A DNA stretch of 64,000 bases from Fen-999 sp044220545 (GCA_044220545.1 JBGAQX010000002.1:186001-250000), one strand, 5' to 3'; positions 17,754 through 27,624 are shown, counted from the first letter of the stretch. Made by a program: numbers and translations. Notes: generated by a model not told the origin, from the letters alone.

Positions 17754-19409
17754 CTATTCCTTGAGCGCGCGGCGCAATACCTTGCCGACGTTGGTCTTCG
17801 GCAAGTCTTCCCGGAATTCAACCTGGTGGGGCACCTTGTACGAGGTCAACTGGGTGCGGCAGTAGGCGATGATGGCTTCCGCGGTCAGCGCCGGATCCTT
17901 GCGGACCACGAAAATTTTCACGGCCTCTCCCGAGTGTTCGCTGGGTACGCCGATGGCCGCCACCTCGCGGACGCCGGGGTGGGATGCCACCACTTCCTCG
18001 ACCTCGTTGGGATAGACGTTGAAGCCGGAGACCAGGATCATGTCCTTCTTGCGGTCGACCAGGAAGACGAAGCCGTTCTCGTCAACATAGCCGACATCGC
18101 CGGTATGCAGGAAGCCATCGGCATGGAAGACCGAGGCGGTTTCTTCCGGCCGCTGCCAGTAACCCTTGGTGACCTGCGGGCCGCGCAGGCAGATCTCGCC
18201 GATCTGGGCGACGGCCAGTTCGGCGCCGGTGTCGTCGCGAATCGACAACTCGGTCGACGAGATGGGCAGGCCGATGGCGCCGTTGAAGGACTTCAGGTCC
18301 AGCGGATTCATGGTCGCCGCCGGCGATGTCTCGGTCAGCCCATAGGCCTGGATCAGCGCGCTGCCCGTGACCGCCTGCCAACGATCGGCAACCGGCTTTT
18401 GCACCGCCATGCCGCCACCGAGCGTGACGTGCAAATGGGAAAAATCCAGGCTGGCGAAATCAGGATGGTTGAGCAGGCCGTTGAACAGGGTATTGACGCC
18501 GGTGATGACCGTGAAGGGGACCTGTTTGAGTTCCTTGATGAAGCCGGGAATGTCGCGCGGATTGGCGATCAGCAGATTGGTCGCGCCGATGCGCAGGAAG
18601 GTCAGGCAATTCGCGGTCAGGGCGAAGATATGGTAGAGCGGCAATGCCGTGACGATCACCTCTTCGCGTTCGCGTACCGCAGAGCTGATCCAGGCATGGG
18701 CCTGGGTGACGTTGGAGACGATATTGCGATTCGTCAGCATCGCCCCCTTGGACACGCCGGTGGTGCCACCGGTGTATTGCAGAAAGGCCAAGTCGTCGAG
18801 ACCGATCTCCGGTGCCTGGAAGGTCTGGCGGCGGCCCGCCGCGAGGGCCGTGTGCAGATCGAGCGCGCCCGGGATATGCCATTCGGGCACCATCTTCTTC
18901 ACCTGGCGTACCACCAGATTGACGACAATCCCCTTGACGAAGCCGAGCATCTCGCCCATCGAGGTGACGATCACATGCCGGACGGCGGTGTGCGGCAGAA
19001 CCTGCTCCACGGTGTGGGCGAAGTTCTCCACCACCACGATCGCTTCGGCGCCGGAATCCTTCAACTGGTGTTCGAGTTCGCGCGGCGTATAGAGCGGATT
19101 GCAATTCACGACGATGCAGCCCGCCCGCAACGCTCCAAATAGGCAGATCGGGTATTGGAGCAGGTTGGGCATCATCAGCGCGACGCGGCCGCCCTTGCCC
19201 AGGCCGATGCTTTGCAGCCAGCCGGCGAAGGCGAGCGACTGGCGGTCGAGCTCCGCGTAGGTGAGGCTCTTGCCCATGCTGAGGTAGGCGATTCGGTCCC
19301 CATAGCGCTGGCAGGCGTTGGCCATCAGCTCCGCCAGCGAGGATTCCGTCAGGGGACCGATTTCCGCCGGTATGCCTTGCGGATAGCTCTTGAGCCAGAT
19401 CTTGTCCAT
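17754..19409 (-). CDS. fadD: Long-chain fatty acid-CoA ligase
   Basis: A 551-residue ANL-superfamily enzyme that activates fatty acids to acyl-CoA via an acyl-adenylate, working at the inner membrane. Motifs: P-loop 'YTGGTTGVSKGAMLTNRN' around residue 212, 'AYGLTETSPA' around 355, 'GDVGYVDENGFVFLVDRKKD' near 440, and the C-terminal lysine segment 'NVGKVLRRALKE'. Length and motifs match FadD. GGAGGGAGG lies upstream of the start. It is the last gene of the fatty-acid operon that begins with the psrA-like gene. Confidence 0.95.
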   Translation of the reverse strand: MDKIWLKSYPQGIPAEIGPLTESSLAELMANACQRYGDRIAYLSMGKSLTYAELDRQSLAFAGWLQSIGLGKGGRVALMMPNLLQYPICLFGALRAGCIVVNCNPLYTPRELEHQLKDSGAEAIVVVENFAHTVEQVLPHTAVRHVIVTSMGEMLGFVKGIVVNLVVRQVKKMVPEWHIPGALDLHTALAAGRRQTFQAPEIGLDDLAFLQYTGGTTGVSKGAMLTNRNIVSNVTQAHAWISSAVREREEVIVTALPLYHIFALTANCLTFLRIGATNLLIANPRDIPGFIKELKQVPFTVITGVNTLFNGLLNHPDFASLDFSHLHVTLGGGMAVQKPVADRWQAVTGSALIQAYGLTETSPAATMNPLDLKSFNGAIGLPISSTELSIRDDTGAELAVAQIGEICLRGPQVTKGYWQRPEETASVFHADGFLHTGDVGYVDENGFVFLVDRKKDMILVSGFNVYPNEVEEVVASHPGVREVAAIGVPSEHSGEAVKIFVVRKDPALTAEAIIAYCRTQLTSYKVPHQVEFREDLPKTNVGKVLRRALKE

Positions 19410-19425
19410 GATTTCCTCCCTCCGC

Positions 19426-20001
19426 TCAGCCGCCCAGCAGGGCCTGTTTCAGATCGGTGTCGGCCGGCTTGTCGCCGAGCCAGACCTTCAGCAGCGCGCG
19501 GCCGAACGGCTCGCCGGCGACGCTGCCGCGTGGCTGGCCGTTGAAGCCGATGTTGGTGCCTTCGCCGGAAAAATCGATGGTGATGAGGTCACCCTTCCGG
19601 GCGTTGCCGACGCCGCGCATCAGGCCTTCGAACTGATCGATCTCGGCCTTGAGCTTGGCCAGCTCGGCGGGGCTGTGGTTGTTGTGCAGCCCTTCCTTCA
19701 ACGCGCCGACCAGCGAGTCGGCGTCCAGGTCCCGCATCATGTGCAGCGCCATGCGGCGCGGGTCACGCGTCTCGACGAGGGCGCTGGCGGCCGTTGTCTT
19801 CTTGGCCGCATACAGGGCCGCGACATAGACCTTGAAGAAGACCTTGGTGCGCACGCCGGCGCCGTTCAAGACCAGATCGGCATTGCCGATTCGGGCGCGG
19901 TCGTCAAGATGCACGCCGGCAACATCGGCGGCGCGAACCGCCGGAGTGACCAGAAGAGCCGCGGTCAGAACGACAGCGGTGGATAGTTTCTTGTTCAACA
20001 T
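19426..20001 (-). CDS. Secreted chalcone isomerase-fold protein
   Basis: A 191-residue protein with a signal peptide (MLNKKLSTAVVLTAALL, cleavage near VRAAD), so periplasmic. The mature part is a chalcone-isomerase-like domain: 'NGAGVRTKVFFKVYVAALY', 'MALHMMRDLDADSL', 'KGDLITIDF', 'EPFGRALLKVWLGDKPAD'. Family members often lack enzymatic residues, and related plant proteins bind fatty acids. Its position between fadL and fadD suggests a periplasmic fatty-acid carrier, an inference. The start at 20001 has GGAGG upstream; a longer frame to 20055 lacks a signal peptide. Confidence 0.88.
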   Translation of the reverse strand: MLNKKLSTAVVLTAALLVTPAVRAADVAGVHLDDRARIGNADLVLNGAGVRTKVFFKVYVAALYAAKKTTAASALVETRDPRRMALHMMRDLDADSLVGALKEGLHNNHSPAELAKLKAEIDQFEGLMRGVGNARKGDLITIDFSGEGTNIGFNGQPRGSVAGEPFGRALLKVWLGDKPADTDLKQALLGG

Positions 20002-20056
20002 CCCTTTGCCCTCCTCCGATGGCTGGCCCGGCGGGCGCCGGGCCAGGGATGACAAT

Positions 20057-21340
20057 TTAGAAGCTCATCGAGTACTGCGCGCCGAAGATCCAGGCGCTGT
20101 CGGAGTACGACCCCTTGACCAGGCCGCGCAGACTGCCGGACTGGTTGTTGTTGATGTCCGGATCTTTCACGTACAGGTAGGTGAGGCCGAGATCGAGGGC
20201 CGAAGCCTTGTTCGGCTTCCATTGCGCGCCGGTAGACAGCCAGACTCGGTTGTTGTCCGGCAGCGAAACCAGACGATGCTCCGGGTCGCGGATCGGCGTC
20301 TGGTCGTAGGCGGTGCCGAACTTAAGCTTCAAAGAGTCGGACAGCTTGTAATTGGCGCCCAGGGCCACCCGCCAAGTGTCGCGGAACTTGGTGTCGAGGG
20401 TTTGGGCGACGGTACCGTTGGCCCTGACCACATCGACCTTGTCGATACTGCTCCAGCCTGTCCAGGAAATGTCGCCGAGCATTTCCCATTGGCTGTTGAT
20501 GGCTTGGGTGGCGCTGATGATGAAGGTTTCAGGTAGCTCGATATCCGCCGTTGCCGGGCCGGATTGCGAGACGTGGAAGGCCGCCAGGGCCGCCGGGCCC
20601 GATGCGGTCAGGCTGCCATCCAGCTTGTGCTTGACCGACGAGCGGTAGGAGACGCCAACCTTGGTGCTCGGCGAGAGGTTGAGCAGCACGCCGGCATTCC
20701 AGCCCCAACTGTCGTCATCCGCTTTCAGTTGGACGGTCGTCGAGGTGAGTGGCACGGGTACGACTCCCGCGATCGGAGCGGGATTGACTCCGGCGATGCG
20801 GACATACTCGGCCTCCATGCGCTGCCAGTCGACGCCGAAGCCCAGCGAAACCATGTTGTTCACCCGGTAGGCGATCGACGGGTTGATGTTGTACGTCTTG
20901 ATGTCGAACTTGATCGCCTGGGCGCCGCCGAGCCAGGGATTGTCATAGTCGGTCTTCAATCCGAAGGGGGCGCCGAAACCGACGCCAACATAGAGGTCCT
21001 TGTTGAGCGCCCAGGATAGGTAGCCATTGGGGATCAGGCCGAGGCCGCCGGGATCGCCGCCGCTGCCGGTCAGCGCGCCGGTGCTGGAACCGCTATTGGT
21101 GAACTCGTAGCTGGTCAACACGGCGGTCAGGCCGGCGGAGATTTCCCGTGGCTGCAACTGCGTCATGCCGGCCGGATTGAAGAAGATGGTGCTGGCGTTG
21201 TCGGCGACGGCGGCGGAGCCGGCGTAGGCATTGCCAAGGCCGCTGGCGTTCTGCTCCAGCAACTGGAACGCGGAAGCGACCGCCGAACCGGCGGAAAGCG
21301 CCAGAATGGCCGCGGGGATCAGTTTCATCGTTTGCTTCAT
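20057..21340 (-). CDS. fadL: FadL-family outer membrane fatty acid transporter
   Basis: A 427-residue outer-membrane barrel of the FadL/OmpP1/TodX family that lets long-chain fatty acids or hydrophobic compounds pass laterally. It has a signal peptide, then the hallmark N-terminal plug segment: 'FQLLEQNASGLGNAYAG' and 'NASTIFFNPAGMTQL' with the NPA motif. The C-terminal strand ends in phenylalanine (GAQYSMSF). GGAGGAG lies upstream of the ATG. It sits between the beta-oxidation enzyme genes and fadD, completing uptake and degradation in one operon. Confidence 0.95.
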   Translation of the reverse strand: MKQTMKLIPAAILALSAGSAVASAFQLLEQNASGLGNAYAGSAAVADNASTIFFNPAGMTQLQPREISAGLTAVLTSYEFTNSGSSTGALTGSGGDPGGLGLIPNGYLSWALNKDLYVGVGFGAPFGLKTDYDNPWLGGAQAIKFDIKTYNINPSIAYRVNNMVSLGFGVDWQRMEAEYVRIAGVNPAPIAGVVPVPLTSTTVQLKADDDSWGWNAGVLLNLSPSTKVGVSYRSSVKHKLDGSLTASGPAALAAFHVSQSGPATADIELPETFIISATQAINSQWEMLGDISWTGWSSIDKVDVVRANGTVAQTLDTKFRDTWRVALGANYKLSDSLKLKFGTAYDQTPIRDPEHRLVSLPDNNRVWLSTGAQWKPNKASALDLGLTYLYVKDPDINNNQSGSLRGLVKGSYSDSAWIFGAQYSMSF

Positions 21341-21382
21341 GTTTTCTCCTCCTTGAGATTATGTTTCCCGTGTCTTCCGACT

Positions 21383-23287
21383 CTATTTCTTCAATCCATC
21401 CGCATAGCGCAGCGGGCCGCCGGTAAAGGGCGCGAAGCCGGTTCCGAATACTACCCCGGCATCGGCCAGATCGCCATCGGCAACAATACCGTCCCTGACC
21501 AGGGCGCGCGTCCGTTCGATCAGGGGCGTCACCAGGCGGGTCACCAGGCCGGCGGGGATCTCCCCGGCCATCCCCTTTGCGGGCTTGCCGTCACGGTACG
21601 AGTAGAAGCCGCGGCCGGTCTTGCGCCCCAGTTCGTTGCGTCCTACCCGGTCGGCCAGGCAGCGCGGCGGCTGGTCGGCATTGGCCAACTGTCGTCCCGC
21701 CGCCAGGGCGATGTCCAGACCAACGGTGTCGGCCAGTTCGATCGGTCCCATGGGCATGCCGAAGGCCAGCATAGCGGCGTCGACGGTTTCCGGCGCCAGT
21801 CCCTCGTCGACACAGCGCATGGCTTCGAGCATGTAGGGTGCCAGCACGGCATTGACCAGGAAGCCCGGCGCGCTTTTCACCGGCAGTGGCAGCTTGTCGA
21901 TGGCGCGCACGAAGGCACTGGCGCGGGCGAGCATGGCCGGATCGGCGCCGGTCGTCGCCACCACCTCGACCAGCGGCATCTTCGCCACCGGGTTGAAGAA
22001 ATGGATGCCGACCAGGCGGGCCGGATCGTTCAACGCGGTGGCGATGTCCTCCAGGCGCAGGCTGGAGGTGTTGGTCGCCAGCACGGCGTCGGGCCGCATG
22101 CGCGCTTCCAGGCTGGCCAGCAGAGCGCGCTTGGCTGGCGCGTCCTCGAAGATGGCCTCGATCACCACGTCCGCGTGCGGGGCGCCATTGCCCTGGGGGT
22201 CCGGTATCAGCCGGTCGAAGGTGGCGCGGCGGGCAAGCGGGTCTTTCAGGCGCCGCTCGAACAATTTGCCGGCGCGGCCGATCGCGGCGGCGACCCGCTC
22301 CAGCGACTGGTCCTGCAAGGTGACGGTGAAGCCGCGCAGCGCCGCCCAGGCGGCGATATCGCCGCCCATGACTCCTGCGCCGACCACGTGGAGGCGACGC
22401 AGCGGAAAATCCACTTCCTTGCCGAAGGCCTTCAGCCGATCCTGGAGGAAGAACAGCCGCACCAGGTTGCCGGCCGTCGGCGAGGCAACGATACGGTCGA
22501 TCAGTTCCGGCGCGGCCAGCGCGTTGCCACCGTGCCGCGCCCAGCAGTCGATGATTGCGTAGGGAGCCGGATAATGTTCCGGCCGGGCGCGGCTGGCCAC
22601 CTGCTTGCGTGCCTGGCTGGCGACGAAGCCTTTGAGCGGTCCGTTCATCAGCCGATGCAAGAGCGGGCGGGGCCGACGCGGCCGGCCGGACAGCACCATG
22701 GCGCGGGCGGCGGTTTCGGCCAGACGGGGCGGAGCGCAATCGTCGGCCAAGCCCATGCGCTTGGCCTTGCGGGCGTCGATGTTGCGGCCGGTAAGCATCA
22801 TGTCCAGCGCCTCGGGCGGGGCGATCCGTTCCGGCAGCCGTTTCATGCCGCCCCAGCCGGGAAAGATACCGAGCATCACTTCGGGCAGCGCCAGCTTGGT
22901 GGCCGGCTCGTCCACCACCATGAGGTAACGGCAAGCCAGCGACAGTTCCAGGCCGCCACCGACGCAGTGGCCACGAATCAGCGCCAGCGTCGGATAGGGA
23001 ACCGCCGCCAGCCGGTTGTAGAGATCCCAGCCCCGGGCGATCAGGGCGCGGGCCGACTGGGCGCTATCGAGGCGGGCGAATTCCTCGATGTCGGCCCCGG
23101 CGATAAAGCCGGCCGCCTTGCCGGAGCGGAAGACCAGACCCTTCGGCGGTTCGCGGTCGAGTTGATCGAGCAGTTGCGCCAGTTCCGCCATCACATCCGG
23201 CGATAGCGTATTGGTGCTGGCACCCGCCTTGTCCAGGGTTGCCCAGGCCAGGCCGTCGGCGTCACGGTCGAGTTTCCAGTGGTTCAT
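21383..23287 (-). CDS. fadJ: Bifunctional enoyl-CoA hydratase / 3-hydroxyacyl-CoA dehydrogenase
   Basis: A 634-residue beta-oxidation alpha-type subunit that hydrates enoyl-CoA and oxidises the 3-hydroxyacyl-CoA with NAD. Order: crotonase domain (~1-190; oxyanion-hole segments 'AAGFIAGADIEEFA' and 'GHCVGGGLELSLACRY'), linker, Rossmann NAD site 'VVGAGVMGGDIAAW' near residue 305, dehydrogenase core 'GIHFFNPVAKMPLVEVV', and C-terminal 'PGFLVNAVLAPYMLEA'. It is about 80 residues shorter than E. coli FadJ, mostly at the C-terminal end. The start ATG 23287 overlaps the thiolase stop by four bases. FadB-like is an alternative label; the gene pairs with the adjacent thiolase. Confidence 0.93.
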   Translation of the reverse strand: MNHWKLDRDADGLAWATLDKAGASTNTLSPDVMAELAQLLDQLDREPPKGLVFRSGKAAGFIAGADIEEFARLDSAQSARALIARGWDLYNRLAAVPYPTLALIRGHCVGGGLELSLACRYLMVVDEPATKLALPEVMLGIFPGWGGMKRLPERIAPPEALDMMLTGRNIDARKAKRMGLADDCAPPRLAETAARAMVLSGRPRRPRPLLHRLMNGPLKGFVASQARKQVASRARPEHYPAPYAIIDCWARHGGNALAAPELIDRIVASPTAGNLVRLFFLQDRLKAFGKEVDFPLRRLHVVGAGVMGGDIAAWAALRGFTVTLQDQSLERVAAAIGRAGKLFERRLKDPLARRATFDRLIPDPQGNGAPHADVVIEAIFEDAPAKRALLASLEARMRPDAVLATNTSSLRLEDIATALNDPARLVGIHFFNPVAKMPLVEVVATTGADPAMLARASAFVRAIDKLPLPVKSAPGFLVNAVLAPYMLEAMRCVDEGLAPETVDAAMLAFGMPMGPIELADTVGLDIALAAGRQLANADQPPRCLADRVGRNELGRKTGRGFYSYRDGKPAKGMAGEIPAGLVTRLVTPLIERTRALVRDGIVADGDLADAGVVFGTGFAPFTGGPLRYADGLKK

Positions 23288-24558
23288 GATCTTTCCACCA
23301 TCATGGCGCCGCCCAGGCCGCCGCCGATGCAAATGCTGGCGATGCCCTTTTCGCCCGCCTTAAGCCGGTGCAACAGATGCAGGACGATGCGCGCGCCGGA
23401 AGCGCCAACCGGATGGCCGACGGCGATGGCGCCGCCGTCGGCGTTGAGCTTGGCCGGGTCCAGTTTGCCCAGCGCGCCCGGCAGGTCGAGTTGCTCGCGG
23501 CAGTAGGCCTCGTCCTCCCAAGCCGTCAGGCAGCCCAGCACCTGGGCGGCGAAGGCTTCGTTGATTTCCCAGGCGTCGAGGTCGTTGAGGGCCAGGTTGT
23601 GGCGCTTGAGTATGGGCGTGGCCGCGTGCACCGGGCCGAGTCCCATCAGCGCGGGATCGAGCGCCGCCCATTCGCTATCGACAATCCTGCCGAGCGGTTC
23701 GAGGTTCCAGCGTGCCACCGCTTCTTCGGAAGCCAGCAACAGCAGCGCTGCCCCGTCGGTGACTTGCGAACTGTTGCCGGCGCTGATGTTGCCGTAGGGC
23801 TTGTCGAAGACCGGTCGCAGCGTGGTCAGTTTGTCCGGTGTCGAGTCGGCGCGCACACCGTCGTCCTCGGTATGGACTTGGCCAGTGCCATCGACCAGTG
23901 GCACGATTTCGTCGAAGCAGCCTGCTGCGCGGGCCGCCAAGGTGCGTCGATGACTTTCCGCCGCATACTCGTCCATGGCGCGGCGGGAGATGCCGAACTT
24001 CCAGGCCAGGTTTTCCGCAGTCTGGCCCATCAGCAAGCCGACCACGGGATCGGTGAGGCCCTTGAGCAGACCGATGACAGGCGCCAGGTAGCCGAGCTTG
24101 AGACGGCGCAGGGCGGCCAGCTTCTGCCCGACGCCACGCGCGGCGTACCAGCCGGACAGCCAACGCACCATGGCGTCGGAAAGCAATAGCGGCGCGCGCG
24201 ATAGCGCGTCGGTGCCGCCGGCCAGCACCAGGTCGGCGCGGCCACGCTGGATGTTGGCGATCGCGGAGTCGAGCGCCTGCATGCCCGAGGCGCAATTCCG
24301 CATCACCGTCCAGCCGGGTACCTTGTCGCCGCAGCCAAGACGCAGGGCCAGCACGCGGCCGATGTTCACTTCATCCGGCGCCGGCGCCGCGCAGCCGAGG
24401 ATCACCTCGTCCAGATCACCGGGCGCGAAGGGCTGACGCAAGAGCAGCGCCCGGCCGGCCTGCACGGCCAGATCGGAGGCGGCGAAAGGCCCCGGAGCAT
24501 TCTTCGCCTTGAGGAAGGGCGTGCGCGCGCCATCGACGACGTAGACGGGAGGGGTCAC
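23284..24558 (-). CDS. fadI: Acetyl-CoA C-acyltransferase (thiolase)
   Basis: A 424-residue degradative thiolase cleaving 3-ketoacyl-CoA. The nucleophilic cysteine is in 'MRNCASGMQALDSA' (~residue 89); the His site is 'GGAIAVGHPVGASGAR' and the second Cys is in 'ASICIGGGLGGAM'. 'WEINEAFAAQV' is the family NEAFA motif. It overlaps fadE upstream and the fadJ-like gene downstream by four bases each, so all three are translationally coupled as a beta-oxidation set. Confidence 0.94.
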   Translation of the reverse strand: MTPPVYVVDGARTPFLKAKNAPGPFAASDLAVQAGRALLLRQPFAPGDLDEVILGCAAPAPDEVNIGRVLALRLGCGDKVPGWTVMRNCASGMQALDSAIANIQRGRADLVLAGGTDALSRAPLLLSDAMVRWLSGWYAARGVGQKLAALRRLKLGYLAPVIGLLKGLTDPVVGLLMGQTAENLAWKFGISRRAMDEYAAESHRRTLAARAAGCFDEIVPLVDGTGQVHTEDDGVRADSTPDKLTTLRPVFDKPYGNISAGNSSQVTDGAALLLLASEEAVARWNLEPLGRIVDSEWAALDPALMGLGPVHAATPILKRHNLALNDLDAWEINEAFAAQVLGCLTAWEDEAYCREQLDLPGALGKLDPAKLNADGGAIAVGHPVGASGARIVLHLLHRLKAGEKGIASICIGGGLGGAMMVERS

Positions 24559-26897
24559 GCCGCCCGCCTTTCTTCGACGGGCTTCACCGCGCTGGCAAGG
24601 CCGAAGTCGAACGGGAAGTCGTCGACCCGCACCACGATGTCGCGCAGGCGGTTGCGCCGCCGCATCACTTCATACTCGGCGGGGGAAATGACGCCGGCCT
24701 CGAAAGCGGCGCTGGCGATGTCGCGCACATTGGCGACCGGGTTGCCTTCGAAGCGACCGGATTTCTGTGCGGCGCGAATCTTGGCCTCGATGGGTTCCGC
24801 CTCCAGGGTGGCGGCCAGGGCCTGCTCCAGCGCGCCGATCGGCTCGTCGGCGCTCGCCGGCAGATGACAGTCGGCCGTCAGCCGGTCGCGGGATGGGCAG
24901 GGCGTGATCAGCAGCTTCGCCACCTGGTGGCCGATGTGGTCCGACGGGACGACATACGGATGGCCGAAGGGGAAGATCACCTTGTGCAGCCACCAGGCGA
25001 AGAAGCGGTTCGGATAATTGGCGATGACGCCGTCGAAGGCTTCCTGCGCCTTGTACATGGCGTCCCAGATCGCCCAGTGCATCAGCGGCGCGTCGTCGGC
25101 CTGGCGCCCTTCGGCCTCGTAGCGCTTCAGCGTGGCGGAGATCAGGTACATCTGGGCCAGGATGTCGCCAAGCCGTGCCGACAGTTTCTCGCGGCGCTTG
25201 AGGTCGCCACCCATCACCAGCATGGAAATGTCCGCCAGGTAAGCGAAGGCGGCCGAAAAACGCGTCAACTGCTGGTAGTAGCGGCGCGCCTCGGGCGCCA
25301 CGGCGGGTACCGCCACCGTGTGCGAGCCGGTCACGCCGTGCCAAAAGGCGCGCAGGCCATTGCCGATCACGTAGCCGATGTGCGCGAACAGGGCGGCATC
25401 GAAGTCGACCAGACCTTTCTTGCGGTCGGGTTCGTTGGCGGCGGCCATCTCGGCCAGGACATAGGGGTGGCAGCGAATGGCCCCCTGGCCGAAGATGATG
25501 AGGCTCCGCGTCAGGATGTTGGCGCCCTCGACGGTGATGCCGATGGGCAGTTGCTGGTAGGCCCGACCAAGGAAGTTGGAAGGGCCAAGGCAGATGCCCT
25601 TGCCGCCGATGATGTCCATGCCATCGATGACCACCTGGCGCGCCCGTTCGGTGACGTGGTACTTGGCGATGGCCGAGACCACCGACGGCTTCTCGCCGAG
25701 GTCGACGGCGCCGGCCGTCATGACGCGGGTGGCGTCCATCAGGTAGGCGTAGGCGCCGATCCGCGTCAGCGGCTCCTCGATGCCCTCGAAGCGGCCGATG
25801 GCCAGGCTGAACTGGCTGCGCACGCGGGCGTAGGCGCCGACGGCGCGAGCGGTCATCTTGGCCATGCCGGTGTTGGAAGATGGCAGCGAGATCGAGCGGC
25901 CCGCCGCCAGGCATTCCATGAGCATGCGCCAGCCCTGGCCGGCCATGGCCGGGCCGCCGATGATGTAGTCGAGCGGCATGAAGACATCCTTGCCGCGCGT
26001 CGGGCCGTTCATGAAGGATGCGTTGAGGGGCAGATGGCGACGGCCGGTGTCTACGCCGGGATGGTCATAGGGCACCAGGGCGCAAGTGATGCCGATGTCT
26101 TTCTTGTCGCCGAGCAGGCCATCGGGATCGTAGAGCCGAATGGCCAGGCCGAGCAGGGTACAGACTGGCGCCAGGGTGATGTAACGCTTGTCCCAGGTGA
26201 CACGCATGCCCAGCACTTCGCGGCCTTGCCACAGGCCCTTGCAGACGATACCGGCATCGGGAATGGCGGCGGCGTCGGAGCCGGCCCAGGGCGAAGTGAG
26301 GGCGAAGGCGGGAATTTCCCGGCCGCTGGCCAGGCGCGGCAGGTAGTGGTTCTTCTGTGCCTCGGTACCGTAGTGGAGCAGCAACTCGGCGGGGCCGAGC
26401 GAGTTTGGCACCATCACGGATACGGCCAGCGCCGACGAGCGGGTGGACAGCTTGGTGATCACCTGCGAATGGGCGTAGGCCGAGAAACCCAGGCCGCCGT
26501 AGGACTTGGGAATGATCATGCCGAGAAAGCCCTTCTCCTTGATGTAGCGCCAGGCCTCGGGCGACAGATCGTAGAGTTCGTGCGAGACGCGCCAGTCGTC
26601 TACCAGCCGGCAGGCCTCGTCGACCTCGTAGTCGAGGAAGGCCTGCTCTTCGGCGGTGAGTCTTGGGGTTGGGTAGGCGAGCAACTTGGTCCAGTCTGGC
26701 CGGCCGCGGAACAGTTCACCTTCCCACCAGACCGTGCCGGCGTCGAGCGCCTCGCGTTCCGTATCGGACATCTGCGGCAGCATGCGGCGATAGAGCGCGA
26801 ATATCGGGCGAGTGATGATGGCCCGGCGCACCGGGCGCACCATCACGAGGGTAACCAGCGCCCATAGGGCGGCGGCGATCAATAGCGTTAGGGTCAT
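24555..26897 (-). CDS. fadE: Acyl-CoA dehydrogenase, FadE type
   Basis: A 780-residue FAD enzyme performing the first oxidation of beta-oxidation. The length matches the long FadE class (E. coli 814), not the ~390-residue mitochondrial-type enzymes. An N-terminal hydrophobic segment (TLTLLIAAALWALVTLVMV) anchors it to the membrane. The core has 'LGMIIPKSYGGLGFSAYAHS', 'FALTSPWAGSDAAAIPD' and 'GGKGICLGPSNFLGRAYQ'. The C-terminal ~300 residues form the FadE-specific domain. It starts at ATG 26897, overlapping the regulator gene by four bases. Confidence 0.95.
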   Translation of the reverse strand: MTLTLLIAAALWALVTLVMVRPVRRAIITRPIFALYRRMLPQMSDTEREALDAGTVWWEGELFRGRPDWTKLLAYPTPRLTAEEQAFLDYEVDEACRLVDDWRVSHELYDLSPEAWRYIKEKGFLGMIIPKSYGGLGFSAYAHSQVITKLSTRSSALAVSVMVPNSLGPAELLLHYGTEAQKNHYLPRLASGREIPAFALTSPWAGSDAAAIPDAGIVCKGLWQGREVLGMRVTWDKRYITLAPVCTLLGLAIRLYDPDGLLGDKKDIGITCALVPYDHPGVDTGRRHLPLNASFMNGPTRGKDVFMPLDYIIGGPAMAGQGWRMLMECLAAGRSISLPSSNTGMAKMTARAVGAYARVRSQFSLAIGRFEGIEEPLTRIGAYAYLMDATRVMTAGAVDLGEKPSVVSAIAKYHVTERARQVVIDGMDIIGGKGICLGPSNFLGRAYQQLPIGITVEGANILTRSLIIFGQGAIRCHPYVLAEMAAANEPDRKKGLVDFDAALFAHIGYVIGNGLRAFWHGVTGSHTVAVPAVAPEARRYYQQLTRFSAAFAYLADISMLVMGGDLKRREKLSARLGDILAQMYLISATLKRYEAEGRQADDAPLMHWAIWDAMYKAQEAFDGVIANYPNRFFAWWLHKVIFPFGHPYVVPSDHIGHQVAKLLITPCPSRDRLTADCHLPASADEPIGALEQALAATLEAEPIEAKIRAAQKSGRFEGNPVANVRDIASAAFEAGVISPAEYEVMRRRNRLRDIVVRVDDFPFDFGLASAVKPVEERRAA

Positions 26898-27604
26898 GAT
26901 GACTTCCTTTGGCCGCGCAATTCGGCGGCAGTGGGGGAGGTGGGTGGTAGGTCAGGCAGCGATGCGCGCAGGCCGCCAAGCAGGAAGGACATGAGTCGCG
27001 GCAGCAGGCGAGCGGGATCGTCATGCGCCGCGCCGGTCTGCCAGTCGGTTACCAGGCGCAGGGTATCGGTACCGGCAATGGCGTAGGAAGTGGCGCCGAG
27101 CATGAAGTGGAAGCGCCAGACGATCTCTTCCCTCGGGACTTCGGGCAGGGCGCTGAACAGCGCCTGTTTGTAGCGTTCCAGCACGTCGGCGTATTCCTCG
27201 GCCAACACCGTCCGGATGAATTCGGCGGGTTCGGTCAGGGTGCGGCCGATCAGGCGCAGAAAAGTCGCGCCGCCGGGTTCGGTGCCCATGCGCAGCAGGG
27301 TACCGAAGAAGGCATCGACGATCTGCGAGGGCTTGAGGGGCGTGCCGGCGGCCTTGGCCTCAAGTTCGTCGAGTACGCGCAGGCGCTCCTGGTTGAGCAC
27401 CTGCAAGCGTCGGCTGAGTACGGCCTGGAACAGGGCTTCCTTGCCGCCAAAGTGATAGTTGCCGGCCGCGAGGTTGGCGCCGGCCTCGCCGGTGATCTGG
27501 CGCATCGATGCGCCTTCGTAGCCATTGGCCATGAATATCGATTCAGCGGCATCGAGGATGCGCTCGCGGGTGTCACGGTTGGCAGGTGCTGGCGGCAACG
27601 GCAT
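26894..27604 (-). CDS. psrA: PsrA-like TetR-family repressor of fatty-acid operon
   Basis: A TetR regulator of about 236 residues. The N-terminal HTH reads 'RERILDAAESIFMANGYEG' and 'MRQITGEAGANLAAGNYHFG', and the ligand domain includes 'EIVWRFHFMLGATSYAIAG', which closely follows the PsrA pattern. PsrA senses long-chain fatty acids or acyl-CoA and represses its own operon. ATG 27604 is chosen because a TTG at 27640 would fall inside a promoter -10 box. A PsrA-type operator lies between promoter and start, so autoregulation is expected. It heads the whole fad operon and overlaps fadE by four bases. Confidence 0.88.
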   Translation of the reverse strand: MPLPPAPANRDTRERILDAAESIFMANGYEGASMRQITGEAGANLAAGNYHFGGKEALFQAVLSRRLQVLNQERLRVLDELEAKAAGTPLKPSQIVDAFFGTLLRMGTEPGGATFLRLIGRTLTEPAEFIRTVLAEEYADVLERYKQALFSALPEVPREEIVWRFHFMLGATSYAIAGTDTLRLVTDWQTGAAHDDPARLLPRLMSFLLGGLRASLPDLPPTSPTAAELRGQRKSS

Positions 27605-27624
27605 GGCTGGCGGCAGAATCGGAT

